The notes beneath the pieces were generated by a model that was not told where the DNA came from, made no database searches, and saw only the letters and a program-made list of their open reading frames with translations. DNA of 45,942 bases from Paraburkholderia sacchari (GTDB lineage: Bacteria; Pseudomonadota; Gammaproteobacteria; Burkholderiales; Burkholderiaceae): NCBI RefSeq assembly GCF_000785435.2, contig NZ_JTDB02000019.1, forward strand, positions 1-45,942, read 5' to 3'. Numbering within the stretch: the stretch's first letter is position 1; each line of letters begins with the position of its first letter. Of the stretch, positions 15,898-26,587 are shown one piece after another. The position numbers and the translations under genes are program-made.

Positions 15898-16404
15898 ATG
15901 AAAGAGTCGTGTCTGAAAATGATCTCAGCTGAAGGCCTGAAAGAAATCGATCGCGCGTTGACGAAGTACCCCGCCGATCAGAAACAGTCTGCCGTGATGG
16001 CGGCGTTGGCCGTTGCTCAGGAAGAGCATCGCTGGCTGTCGCCCGAACTCATGCAGTTCGTGGCCGACTATCTTGACATGCCGCCTGTCGCGGTCCAGGA
16101 AGTCGCCACCTTCTACACGATGTTCGAGACGAAGCCTGTCGGCAAGCACAAGATCACGCTCTGCACGAATCTGCCGTGCCAGCTCGGCCCGGATGGCGGC
16201 GCGGAAAGCGCGGCCGAATATCTGAAGCAGAAGCTCGGAATCGACTTCGGCGAAACCACGCCCGACGGCAAGTTCACCTTGAAGGAAGGCGAGTGCATGG
16301 GCGCTTGCGGCGATGCACCGGTGCTGCTGGTGAACAACCACCGCATGTGCAGCTTCATGAGCCGCGAGAAGATCGACCAGCTGCTCGAGGAGCTTTCGAA
16401 ATGA
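15898..16404 (+). CDS. nuoE: NADH-quinone oxidoreductase subunit E
   Basis: 168 residues from the ATG at 15898 (AGGAA immediately upstream, rather too close); an alternative start at 15919 (MISAEGLKEIDRAL, 161 residues) matches the family N-terminus better but lacks a ribosome site. NuoE binds the [2Fe-2S] cluster N1a through a thioredoxin-like fold. The four ligands appear as CTNLPC and CMGAC. It forms the NADH-oxidising module with NuoF and NuoG. The stop overlaps the nuoF start by four bases (ATGA), implying translational coupling. Confidence 0.95.
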   Translation: MKESCLKMISAEGLKEIDRALTKYPADQKQSAVMAALAVAQEEHRWLSPELMQFVADYLDMPPVAVQEVATFYTMFETKPVGKHKITLCTNLPCQLGPDGGAESAAEYLKQKLGIDFGETTPDGKFTLKEGECMGACGDAPVLLVNNHRMCSFMSREKIDQLLEELSK

Positions 16405-17729
16405 CTTCGCTGCACGATCGTCACATCCAACCTCTGATTCTCGCGGGCCTGAATGGCGAGAACTGGCATCTCGAAGACTACGTCGCGCGTGGCGGCTACA
16501 AGCAGCTGCGCCGCATCCTCGAAGAAAAGATTCCGCCCGAGCAGGTCATCGCCGACGTGAAGGCCAGCGGCCTGCGCGGCCGTGGCGGTGCAGGATTTCC
16601 CACGGGGCTGAAGTGGAGCTTCATGCCGCGTCAGTTCCCGGGGCAGAAGTATCTCGTCTGCAATTCGGACGAGGGCGAGCCTGGTACGTTCAAGGATCGC
16701 GACATCCTGCGCTGGAATCCGCATTCGGTGATCGAAGGCATGGCCATCGGCGCATACGCGATGGGCATCACCGTGGGCTACAACTACATTCACGGCGAGA
16801 TCTTCGAGGTTTATCGCCGCTTCGAGGCCGCGCTTGAAGAGGCGCGCCAGGCGGGCTATCTCGGCGACAACATCCTCGGCACGGACTTCTCGTTCCAGCT
16901 GCACGCGCACCACGGTTATGGCGCGTACATTTGCGGCGAAGAAACCGCGCTGCTCGAGTCGCTCGAAGGCAAGAAGGGCCAGCCGCGCTTCAAGCCGCCG
17001 TTCCCGGCGAGCTTCGGCGTGTACGGCAAGCCCACCACGATCAACAACACCGAGACATTCGCCGCGGTGCCGTTTTTGCTGACCGTCGGTCCGCAGACGT
17101 ATATGGAAATTGGCAAGCCGAACAACGGCGGCACCAAGATTTTCTCCATCTCGGGCGACGTGGAGCGTCCGGGCAACTATGAGGTTCCGCTCGGCACGCC
17201 GTTCGCGAAGCTCATGGAGCTCGCCGGCGGCATGCGCGGCGGCAAGAAGCTCAAGGCCGTGATTCCGGGCGGCTCGTCGGCGCCGGTCATTCCGGGCGAT
17301 CTGATGATGCAGACGGATCTGGACTATGACTCCATCGCCAAGCAGGGCTCGATGCTCGGCTCGGGCGCGGTCATCGTCATGGACGAAACGCGCTGCATGG
17401 TGCGCTCGTTGCTGCGTCTGTCGTACTTCTACTATGAAGAGTCGTGCGGCCAGTGCACGCCGTGCCGCGAAGGCACGGGCTGGCTGTATCGCGTCGTGAA
17501 CCGCATCGAGCACGGCCAGGGCCGCCAGGAAGACCTGGACCTGCTGAACTCGGTGGCGGGCAACATCATGGGCCGTACGATCTGCGCGCTTGGCGATGCA
17601 GCGGCCATGCCGGTGCGTGGCATGCTCAAGCACTATTGGGACGAATTCGAATATCACGTGCACAACAAGCGTTGTCTGGTCGGCGGACATGCCGGCTCGC
17701 CCGCGGCCTCGCAGACTGTGGCTGCATAA
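16401..17729 (+). CDS. nuoF: NADH-quinone oxidoreductase subunit F
   Basis: 442 residues. NuoF binds NADH, FMN and cluster N3 and is the electron entry point of complex I. The NADH/FMN-binding motifs GRGGAGFPTGLKW and CNSDEGEPGTFKDRD occur near residues 60-95, and HGYGAYICGEETALLESLEG follows. The N3 ligands are the cysteines of ESCGQCTPCREG and the later CALGDAAAMP. The start at 16401 overlaps the nuoE stop. A 127-base gap separates it from nuoG. Confidence 0.97.
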   Translation: MTSLHDRHIQPLILAGLNGENWHLEDYVARGGYKQLRRILEEKIPPEQVIADVKASGLRGRGGAGFPTGLKWSFMPRQFPGQKYLVCNSDEGEPGTFKDRDILRWNPHSVIEGMAIGAYAMGITVGYNYIHGEIFEVYRRFEAALEEARQAGYLGDNILGTDFSFQLHAHHGYGAYICGEETALLESLEGKKGQPRFKPPFPASFGVYGKPTTINNTETFAAVPFLLTVGPQTYMEIGKPNNGGTKIFSISGDVERPGNYEVPLGTPFAKLMELAGGMRGGKKLKAVIPGGSSAPVIPGDLMMQTDLDYDSIAKQGSMLGSGAVIVMDETRCMVRSLLRLSYFYYEESCGQCTPCREGTGWLYRVVNRIEHGQGRQEDLDLLNSVAGNIMGRTICALGDAAAMPVRGMLKHYWDEFEYHVHNKRCLVGGHAGSPAASQTVAA

Positions 17730-17856
17730 GGCGGCTTCAGGGCGAATGCAGGCAAAGGCGTGTTGGGCGCGAGCCGCGTGGCGGAACGCAACGGCGATGT
17801 GACGGGGCATGCCGCTGGGAAATTGAGCGGTAACAGGTTAGGGACGATTAACCATC
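17730..17856 (+). other. Long non-coding gap between nuoF and nuoG
   Basis: A 127-base gap without a supported gene. GTGGCGGAACGCAACGG (17778-17794) closely matches a block in the nuoD-nuoE gap. No promoter or terminator is evident. Confidence 0.45.
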
Positions 17857-20208
17857 ATGGTTGAACTTGAAATAGACGGCAAGAAGGTGCAGGTGCCCGA
17901 GGGCAGCATGGTGATCCAGGCTGCGCAACGGGTCGACACGTACATTCCGCACTTCTGCTATCACAAGAAGCTGTCCATCGCGGCCAACTGCCGGATGTGT
18001 CTCGTCGATGTCGAGAAGATGCCGAAGGCCGTGCCCGCGTGCGCGACGCCGGTGTCGCAAGGCATGGTCGTGCGCACGATGTCGGACAAGGCCGTGCAGG
18101 GTCAGCAAGCCGTGATGGAATTCCTGCTGATCAATCACCCGCTCGACTGCCCAATCTGCGATCAGGGCGGCGAATGCCAGTTGCAGGATCTGGCGGTGGG
18201 CTATGGCAAGTCGGCCTCGCGCTACAGCGAAGAAAAGCGCGTCGTGTTCCACAAGAATGTCGGCCCGCTCATCTCGATGGAAGAGATGACACGTTGCATT
18301 CACTGCACGCGCTGCGTGCGCTTCGGCGACGAAATCGCCGGCGTGATGGAACTCGGCATGCTCGGCCGCAGCATGCATTCGGAAATCAGCACCTTCGTCG
18401 GCAAGACGGTGGACTCGGAACTCTCGGGCAACATGATCGACCTGTGCCCGGTCGGTGCGCTCACGAGCAAGCCGTTCCGCTTCTCCGCGCGTACGTGGGA
18501 ACTGTCGCGCCGCAAGTCGGTGAGCCCGCACGATTCGACGGGCGCAAACCTCGTCGTGCAGGTGAAGAACAACCGCGTGATGCGCGTGCTGCCGTTTGAG
18601 AACGAAGCTGTCAACGAGTGCTGGATCTCGGATAAGGACCGCTTCTCGTACGAAGGTCTGAACGCCGAAGACCGTCTCACGCACCCGATGATCAAGCAGG
18701 GCGGACAGTGGGTCGAGACCGACTGGCAGACCGCGCTCGAATACGTGGTGAAGGGCATCAAGGGCATCAGCGACGAACACGGCGAAAACATGCTTGCCGC
18801 GCTGGTCAGCCCGTACAGCACGACCGAAGAGCTTTATCTCGTGAAGCAGTTCGCGGACGCGATCGGCACGCCGAACGTCGACTTCCGCCTGCGCCAGAGC
18901 GACTTCTCGGCGCCGCTCGCGGGCGCGCCGTGGCTCGGCGCCAAGATTGCGGATCTTTCGTATGCCGACTCGGCGTTCGTGATCGGCTCGTTCCTGCGCC
19001 GCGACCACGCGCTGTTCGCCGCGCGTCTGCGCCAGGCAGCGAAGGGTGGCGCACGAGTTGGGTTCCTGCAGGCTTCGGCCGACGGTTCACTGATCCCGAA
19101 CGCGCAGCGTATCGTCGCCGCGCCTTCGGCATGGCTCGACGAACTGGCCGCGATCGCGGCCGCAGCCGCCGAGGCGAAGGGCGTCGCGCTGCCTGAAGGC
19201 TTTGCCGGCGCGCAGGCGAACGAAGCCGCGAAGCAGGTGGCCGCCTCGCTCGCGAGCGGCGAGCGCCGCTTCGTGCTGCTCGGCAACGCCGCTGTCCAGC
19301 ATCCGGAGTTCTCGCGTCTGCACGCCGCTGCTCAATTCATCGCCGAAACGACGGGCGCGACGCTCGGCTTCCTCACCGAAGCCGCCAACACGGTTGGCGC
19401 GCACCTCGTGGGGGCTCTTCCCGGATTTGCGGGCGGCAACGGCCTGAATGCTCGCGAAGTGTTCGAACAGCCGCGCAAGGGTTATCTGCTGTTCAACGTC
19501 GAACCCGAGTTCGATACGGCCAACCCGGCTGCCGCGCGCGCCGCGCTCGCGCAGGCCGAGATGGTCGCGGTGTTCTCGCCGTTCAAGACCGGCCTCGATT
19601 ACGCCGACGTGCTGCTGCCCATCTCGCCGTTCACTGAGACCTCGGGCACGTTCGTCAACGCGGAAGGCACGGTCCAGTCGTTCAACGGTGTCGTGCGTCC
19701 GCTCGGCGATACGCGGCCGGCATGGAAGGTCCTGCGCGTGCTCGGCACGCTGCTCGGCGCGCAAGGCTTCGAGTACGAGACCTCGGAAGACGTGCGCCGC
19801 AAAGCGCTCGGCGACGGCGACTTCACTGCGCGCCTGTCGAACAAGACCACGGCTCAAGTGGCTCGATCCACGCAAGGCAGCCTCGCGAAGGCAGCCGATG
19901 GCCGCTTCGAGCGGATCTCCGACGTGCCCATCTACCGCGCCGATCAACTCGTGCGTCGCGGCGAAGCGCTGCAACTCACGATGGCGGCACGCGTGGCGAA
20001 CACCATCGGCCTGCCGGCCGCGCTCTTCGAGCAGCTTGGCTTGAAGGAGGGTGATGCCGTGCGTGTGCGCCAGGGCGAGCTCTCGGTGACCGCGCCCGCG
20101 ACGTGCGATGCGAATCTTGCGCCGACGGCGGTGCGCGTGTCGGCGGCAACGCCGGCCGCCGCGCAGCTCGGCAGCCTGTTCGGTGAACTGCTGGTGGAGA
20201 AGGCGTAA
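17857..20208 (+). CDS. nuoG: NADH-quinone oxidoreductase subunit G
   Basis: 783 residues, the large iron-sulfur subunit. The N-terminal ferredoxin-like domain binds a [2Fe-2S] cluster (HFCYHKKLSIAANCRMCLVD and CATPV). A His/Cys-ligated [4Fe-4S] cluster follows (HPLDCPICDQGGECQLQD), then another [4Fe-4S] cluster (TRCIHCTRCVRFGDE and IDLCPVGALTSK). I do not see the extra CxxCxxxC set for cluster N7 found in E. coli NuoG. The remainder is a molybdopterin oxidoreductase-like domain without a cofactor. The stop TAA abuts the nuoH ATG directly. Confidence 0.97.
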   Translation: MVELEIDGKKVQVPEGSMVIQAAQRVDTYIPHFCYHKKLSIAANCRMCLVDVEKMPKAVPACATPVSQGMVVRTMSDKAVQGQQAVMEFLLINHPLDCPICDQGGECQLQDLAVGYGKSASRYSEEKRVVFHKNVGPLISMEEMTRCIHCTRCVRFGDEIAGVMELGMLGRSMHSEISTFVGKTVDSELSGNMIDLCPVGALTSKPFRFSARTWELSRRKSVSPHDSTGANLVVQVKNNRVMRVLPFENEAVNECWISDKDRFSYEGLNAEDRLTHPMIKQGGQWVETDWQTALEYVVKGIKGISDEHGENMLAALVSPYSTTEELYLVKQFADAIGTPNVDFRLRQSDFSAPLAGAPWLGAKIADLSYADSAFVIGSFLRRDHALFAARLRQAAKGGARVGFLQASADGSLIPNAQRIVAAPSAWLDELAAIAAAAAEAKGVALPEGFAGAQANEAAKQVAASLASGERRFVLLGNAAVQHPEFSRLHAAAQFIAETTGATLGFLTEAANTVGAHLVGALPGFAGGNGLNAREVFEQPRKGYLLFNVEPEFDTANPAAARAALAQAEMVAVFSPFKTGLDYADVLLPISPFTETSGTFVNAEGTVQSFNGVVRPLGDTRPAWKVLRVLGTLLGAQGFEYETSEDVRRKALGDGDFTARLSNKTTAQVARSTQGSLAKAADGRFERISDVPIYRADQLVRRGEALQLTMAARVANTIGLPAALFEQLGLKEGDAVRVRQGELSVTAPATCDANLAPTAVRVSAATPAAAQLGSLFGELLVEKA

Positions 20209-21273
20209 ATGAGCTTGTTCGATACGATCAATGCAGGCGGCAGCCAGCTGCTCGGCGTGGCATGGCCCACCGTCTGGGCGCTGGTGCGCATTCTTGTCGT
20301 CGCGGTGGTGATCCTGCTGTGCGTGGCGTACCTGATCCTGTGGGAACGCAAGCTGATCGGCTGGATGCACGTGCGTCTCGGCCCGAACCGTGTGGGTCCC
20401 GGCGGCATGTTGCAGCCAATCGCCGACGTGCTGAAGCTGTTGCTCAAGGAAGTGATTCAGCCCGCGCAGGCGAGCCGCTGGATCTACATGGTCGCGCCGA
20501 TCATGGTGGTGGTGCCGGCCTTCGCTGTCTGGGCGGTGATTCCGTTCCAGGCGGGCGCGGTGCTGGGCGACATCAACGCGGGTCTGCTCTACGTGATGGC
20601 GATCTCGTCGTTCGGCGTCTATGGCGTGATTCTCGCGGGCTGGGCCTCGAACTCGAAGTACGCGTTCCTTGGCGCGATGCGCGCCGCGGCGCAGATGGTC
20701 TCGTACGAAATCGCGATGGGCTTCGCGCTGGTCGTGGTGCTGATGGTGTCGGGTAGCCTGAACCTCTCGGACATCGTTCGCGGCCAGATGCAAGGCATGT
20801 TCGCGAGCCACGGCGTCACGTTCCTCTCGTGGAACTGGTTGCCGCTCCTGCCGATGTTCGTCGTCTACTTCATTTCGGGCCTCGCCGAAACGAACCGTCA
20901 CCCGTTCGACGTGGTGGAAGGGGAGTCGGAAATCGTCGCCGGCCACATGATCGAGTACTCGGGGATGGGCTTCGCGCTCTTCTTCCTCGCCGAGTACATC
21001 AACATGATCGTGATCTCGGCGCTCACGTCCGTGCTGTTCCTCGGCGGCTGGAGCGCACCGTTCGCGTTCCTCGATTTCATCCCGGGCGTCTTCTGGCTGG
21101 TGCTGAAGACCTTCTTCTTCCTGTCGGTGTTCATCTGGGCACGCGCGACGTTCCCGCGCTATCGCTATGACCAGATCATGCGTCTTGGCTGGAAGGTGTT
21201 TATTCCGGTGTGCGTCGTGTGGCTGATCGTGATCGGCTTCTGGTATATGTCGCCGCTGAGCATCTGGAAATAA
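20209..21273 (+). CDS. nuoH: NADH-quinone oxidoreductase subunit H
   Basis: 354 residues, about eight transmembrane helices. NuoH joins the membrane arm to the peripheral arm and forms part of the quinone tunnel. Signatures are WERKLIGWMHVRLGPNRVGP near residue 45 and AETNRHPFDVVEGESEIVAG near residue 226. The start follows the nuoG stop with no spacer, so translation is probably coupled. Confidence 0.97.
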   Translation: MSLFDTINAGGSQLLGVAWPTVWALVRILVVAVVILLCVAYLILWERKLIGWMHVRLGPNRVGPGGMLQPIADVLKLLLKEVIQPAQASRWIYMVAPIMVVVPAFAVWAVIPFQAGAVLGDINAGLLYVMAISSFGVYGVILAGWASNSKYAFLGAMRAAAQMVSYEIAMGFALVVVLMVSGSLNLSDIVRGQMQGMFASHGVTFLSWNWLPLLPMFVVYFISGLAETNRHPFDVVEGESEIVAGHMIEYSGMGFALFFLAEYINMIVISALTSVLFLGGWSAPFAFLDFIPGVFWLVLKTFFFLSVFIWARATFPRYRYDQIMRLGWKVFIPVCVVWLIVIGFWYMSPLSIWK

Positions 21274-21287
21274 GGGGCGAAGGAAAC

Positions 21288-21776
21288 ATGACCGCTATCC
21301 AAAACTTCTTCAAGACGTTCTTCCTGACCGAGCTGCTCAAGGGGCTCGCGCTGACGGGTCGTTACGCCTTCAAGCGCAAGTTCACCGTGCAGTTTCCGGA
21401 AGAGAAGACCCCCATCTCGCCGCGCTTTCGTGGCCTGCATGCACTGCGCCGCTATGAAAACGGTGAAGAGCGCTGCATCGCGTGCAAGCTGTGCGAGGCC
21501 GTGTGCCCCGCGCTCGCGATCACGATCGAATCGGAAGTGCGCGCGGACAACACGCGCCGCACCACGCGTTACGACATCGACCTGACCAAGTGCATCTTCT
21601 GCGGTTTCTGCGAAGAGAGCTGCCCGGTCGACTCGATTGTCGAGACGCATATTCTCGAGTATCACGGCGAGAAGCGCGGCGATCTGTATTTCACGAAGGA
21701 TATGCTGCTGGCCGTTGGCGACCGCTACGAAGCGCAAATCGCGGCGAACAAGGCAGCAGATGCACCGTACCGTTGA
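21288..21776 (+). CDS. nuoI: NADH-quinone oxidoreductase subunit I
   Basis: 162 residues. NuoI carries two [4Fe-4S] clusters (N6a and N6b) in an 8Fe ferredoxin fold, seen as CIACKLCEAVCP and CIFCGFCEESCP. An N-terminal amphipathic region (FFKTFFLTELLKGLALTG) contacts the membrane arm. The start at 21288 follows AAGGAAAC. A 183-base gap separates it from nuoJ, the longest in the operon. Confidence 0.97.
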   Translation: MTAIQNFFKTFFLTELLKGLALTGRYAFKRKFTVQFPEEKTPISPRFRGLHALRRYENGEERCIACKLCEAVCPALAITIESEVRADNTRRTTRYDIDLTKCIFCGFCEESCPVDSIVETHILEYHGEKRGDLYFTKDMLLAVGDRYEAQIAANKAADAPYR

Positions 21777-21959
21777 TCTTCAGTTTGACGCTATACCGGC
21801 CCGCGGTTCGGGCCGGCTGCGGGGAACGTGTGTGCCTGGGCAAAAGCCGGGTGCCGCGAAGCTGCAGCCCGGGAACCGCGGCGTGACGCCTCCTGGTCTG
21901 GCCGCCAGTTTGCGCTGCGCAATCCGCCTTACGATGGCCTCAACGATGAACCAGTAATC
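21777..21959 (+). other. Long gap between nuoI and nuoJ with a hairpin
   Basis: The gap holds a perfect 8-bp hairpin, CCGGCCCG (21796-21803) with CGGGCCGG (21809-21816), with no T run. It also holds the block series GCCTGG (21834), AAAAG (21842), CGAA (21857) and CCGGGAAC (21869) shared with the nuoD-nuoE gap. The frame of nuoJ stays open through much of the gap, but no supported start is visible there. Confidence 0.5.
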
Positions 21960-22655
21960 ATGGAATTCACGACCGTCCTGTTCTACATCTTCGCGCTGCT
22001 GCTCACGCTATCAGGCCTGAAGGTGGTCACCTCGCGCAATCCTGTCTCGTCGGCGCTCTTCCTCGTGCTCGCGTTCTTCAACGCGGCCGCGGTGTGGATG
22101 CTGCTCGAGGCCGAATTCCTCGCGATCCTGCTAGTGCTCGTCTACGTGGGCGCGGTGATGGTGCTGTTCCTGTTCGTGGTGATGATGCTGGACATCAACA
22201 TCGACGTGCTGAGCCGCGACTTCAAGCGCTTCGTCCCGGTGGCGACCATCGTGGGCGCGATCATCGTGATCGAGACCGCGCTGATCCTGTGGCACGGCTA
22301 CGGCGCGACCACCTCGCCGGTGCCGGATACCTCGGCCGCGGCCGCTGCTTCGGTGTCGAATACGCACCTGATCGGCAAGATCATTTATACCGATTACATC
22401 TTCGCATTCGAAATTGCCGGCCTCGTGCTGCTCGTGGCGATCGTCGCGGCCATTTCGCTGACCGTGCGCGAGCCCAAGAACGCCAAGCGCCAGAATGTTT
22501 CGAAGCAGGTTAGCGTGCGTCGCCAGGACCGCGTGCGCCTCGTGAAGATGCCTGCCGTCAAGGAACTGCCAGAAGTTGCCGAAACCGACCAGGCCGCAGC
22601 GGTCGCGACCGGCGTGGCGGCACCGGTGCAGTCCGGCTCCGGCACCAAGAGCTAA
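21960..22655 (+). CDS. nuoJ: NADH-quinone oxidoreductase subunit J
   Basis: 231 residues from the ATG at 21960. Five transmembrane helices are expected. [20 protein letters not shown] contains the conserved helix 3 of NuoJ, which moves during coupling. The C-terminal 55 residues after the last helix are basic and then Ala/Val-rich (ending VQSGSGTKS), longer than in E. coli NuoJ. No strong ribosome site precedes the start. nuoK follows 17 bases later. Confidence 0.95.
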
Positions 22656-22672
22656 GCGTAGAGGAGAGCAAC

Positions 22673-22978
22673 ATGTTGACCCTGGCCCATTACCTCGTCC
22701 TCGGCGCGATCCTCTTTGCGATCTCGATCGTCGGCATCTTTCTTAATCGGCGCAACGTCATCATCATCCTGATGGCGATCGAGCTGATGTTGTTAGCGGT
22801 GAACACCAATTTCGTCGCGTTTTCTCATTACCTAGGTGACGTTCACGGACAGATTTTCGTGTTCTTCGTGCTAACTGTTGCGGCAGCGGAAGCCGCGATT
22901 GGTCTGGCTATTCTTGTGACTCTGTTCCGCAGCCTCGACACGATCAATGTCGAGGACCTCGATCAGCTCAAAGGTTAA
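22673..22978 (+). CDS. nuoK: NADH-quinone oxidoreductase subunit K
   Basis: 101 residues, the exact family length, with three transmembrane helices. The conserved membrane glutamates lie in [14 protein letters not shown] and in [14 protein letters not shown]. NuoK is homologous to the MrpC antiporter subunit and takes part in proton translocation. The start follows GAGGAGAGCAAC. Confidence 0.97.
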
Positions 22979-22992
22979 GGCAGGCTCTGTTT

Positions 22993-25044
<2,052 letters not shown>

Positions 25045-25064
25045 GAAGGCGAGGAAAAAAACGC

Positions 25065-26564
25065 ATGCACGCAACTCCGATTCTCAGTATTGCGATCTGG
25101 ATGCCGATCGTTTTCGGCATCATCGTTCTTATAGTGGGTTCCCTTCGGAGCTCGAGCGCGGACCGCTGGCTCGCGCTCATCGGTTCGGTGCTTAGTTTCC
25201 TCGTCACCCTTCCGCTCGTTTCGGGATTCGATACGACCACGGCTGCACTCCAGTTCGAGGAGAAGTCGGTCTGGATCGAGCGGTTCAATATTTCGTATCA
25301 CCTCGGCATCGACGGCATTTCGTTGTGGCTCGTGGTGCTGACGGCGCTTATCACCGTGATCGTCGTGATCGCGGGCTGGCAGGTGATCCAGAAGAACGTT
25401 GCGCAGTATTACGCGGCGTTCCTCATCCTGTCGGGCTTGATGGTCGGCGTCTTCTGCGCGGCCGACGGTCTGCTGTTCTACGTGTTCTTCGAGGCCACGC
25501 TCATTCCGATGTACATCATCATCGGCGTGTGGGGCGGTCCGAACCGCGTGTATGCGGCGTTCAAGTTCTTTCTCTATACGCTGGCCGGCTCGCTGCTGAT
25601 GCTGATCGCGTTGCTGTACCTCTACCGCGAGACGAGCACGTTCGACCTCGCCACGTGGCAGGGCGTGCAGCTTGCAATGACGCCACAGATTTTGCTGTTC
25701 ATCGCGTTCTTCTTCGCGTTCGCGGTCAAGGTGCCGATGTGGCCGGTCCACACGTGGTTGCCGGACGCGCACGTCGAGGCCCCCACGGGCGGCTCGGTGG
25801 TGCTGGCCGCCATCATGCTGAAGCTCGGCGCGTACGGTTTCCTGCGTTTCTCGCTGCCGGTCACGCCCGATGCGAGCCATTACCTGGCACCGGTCATCAT
25901 CACGCTGTCGCTGATCGCCGTGATCTACATCGGCCTCGTGGCGATCGTGCAGTCGGACATGAAGAAGCTGGTCGCGTACTCGTCGATCGCACACATGGGC
26001 TTCGTCACGCTCGGCTTCTTTATGTTCGGCCCGTCGAGCCAACTGGCGGTGGAAGGCGCGATTGTCCAGATGATCTCGCACGGCTTCGTCTCGGGCGCGA
26101 TGTTCCTTTGCATCGGCGTGCTGTATGACCGCATGCATACGCGCGACATTGCTGATTACGGCGGCGTCGTCAACACGATGCCGAAGTTCGCGGCGCTGGC
26201 CATGCTGTTCGCTATGGCCAACTGCGGCCTGCCGGGCACCTCCGGATTCGTCGGCGAATTCATGGTGATTCTGGCAGCAGTGAAGTTCAACTTCTGGATC
26301 GCTTTCGGGGCGGCGTTCACGCTGATCCTGGGCGCGGCCTATACGTTGTGGCTGTACAAGCGGGTGTACTTTGGCGCAGTCGCGAACGACCATGTTCGCG
26401 AGCTGAAGGACATCAGCAGCCGTGAATACCTGATTCTCGGGGTGCTCGCGCTGCTCACGCTTTTCATGGGCGTCTACCCGAAGCCCTTTACCGATGTGAT
26501 GCACGTTTCCGTGGAAAACCTCCTCTCCCACGTTGCAGTGTCGAAACTGCCGCTGTCACAGTAA
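25065..26564 (+). CDS. nuoM: NADH-quinone oxidoreductase subunit M
   Basis: 499 residues, an antiporter-like proton-pumping subunit with about 14 transmembrane helices. FFEATLIPMYIIIGVWGG carries the conserved glutamate of helix 5, and VPMWPVHTWLPDAHVEAPTG and LVAYSSIAHMGFV are family signatures. The start at 25065 follows GAGGAAAAAA; the upstream open frame overlaps nuoL and is not coding. Confidence 0.97.
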   Translation: MHATPILSIAIWMPIVFGIIVLIVGSLRSSSADRWLALIGSVLSFLVTLPLVSGFDTTTAALQFEEKSVWIERFNISYHLGIDGISLWLVVLTALITVIVVIAGWQVIQKNVAQYYAAFLILSGLMVGVFCAADGLLFYVFFEATLIPMYIIIGVWGGPNRVYAAFKFFLYTLAGSLLMLIALLYLYRETSTFDLATWQGVQLAMTPQILLFIAFFFAFAVKVPMWPVHTWLPDAHVEAPTGGSVVLAAIMLKLGAYGFLRFSLPVTPDASHYLAPVIITLSLIAVIYIGLVAIVQSDMKKLVAYSSIAHMGFVTLGFFMFGPSSQLAVEGAIVQMISHGFVSGAMFLCIGVLYDRMHTRDIADYGGVVNTMPKFAALAMLFAMANCGLPGTSGFVGEFMVILAAVKFNFWIAFGAAFTLILGAAYTLWLYKRVYFGAVANDHVRELKDISSREYLILGVLALLTLFMGVYPKPFTDVMHVSVENLLSHVAVSKLPLSQ

Positions 26565-26587
26565 TACGAGCGGAGGACTAAGAGATC

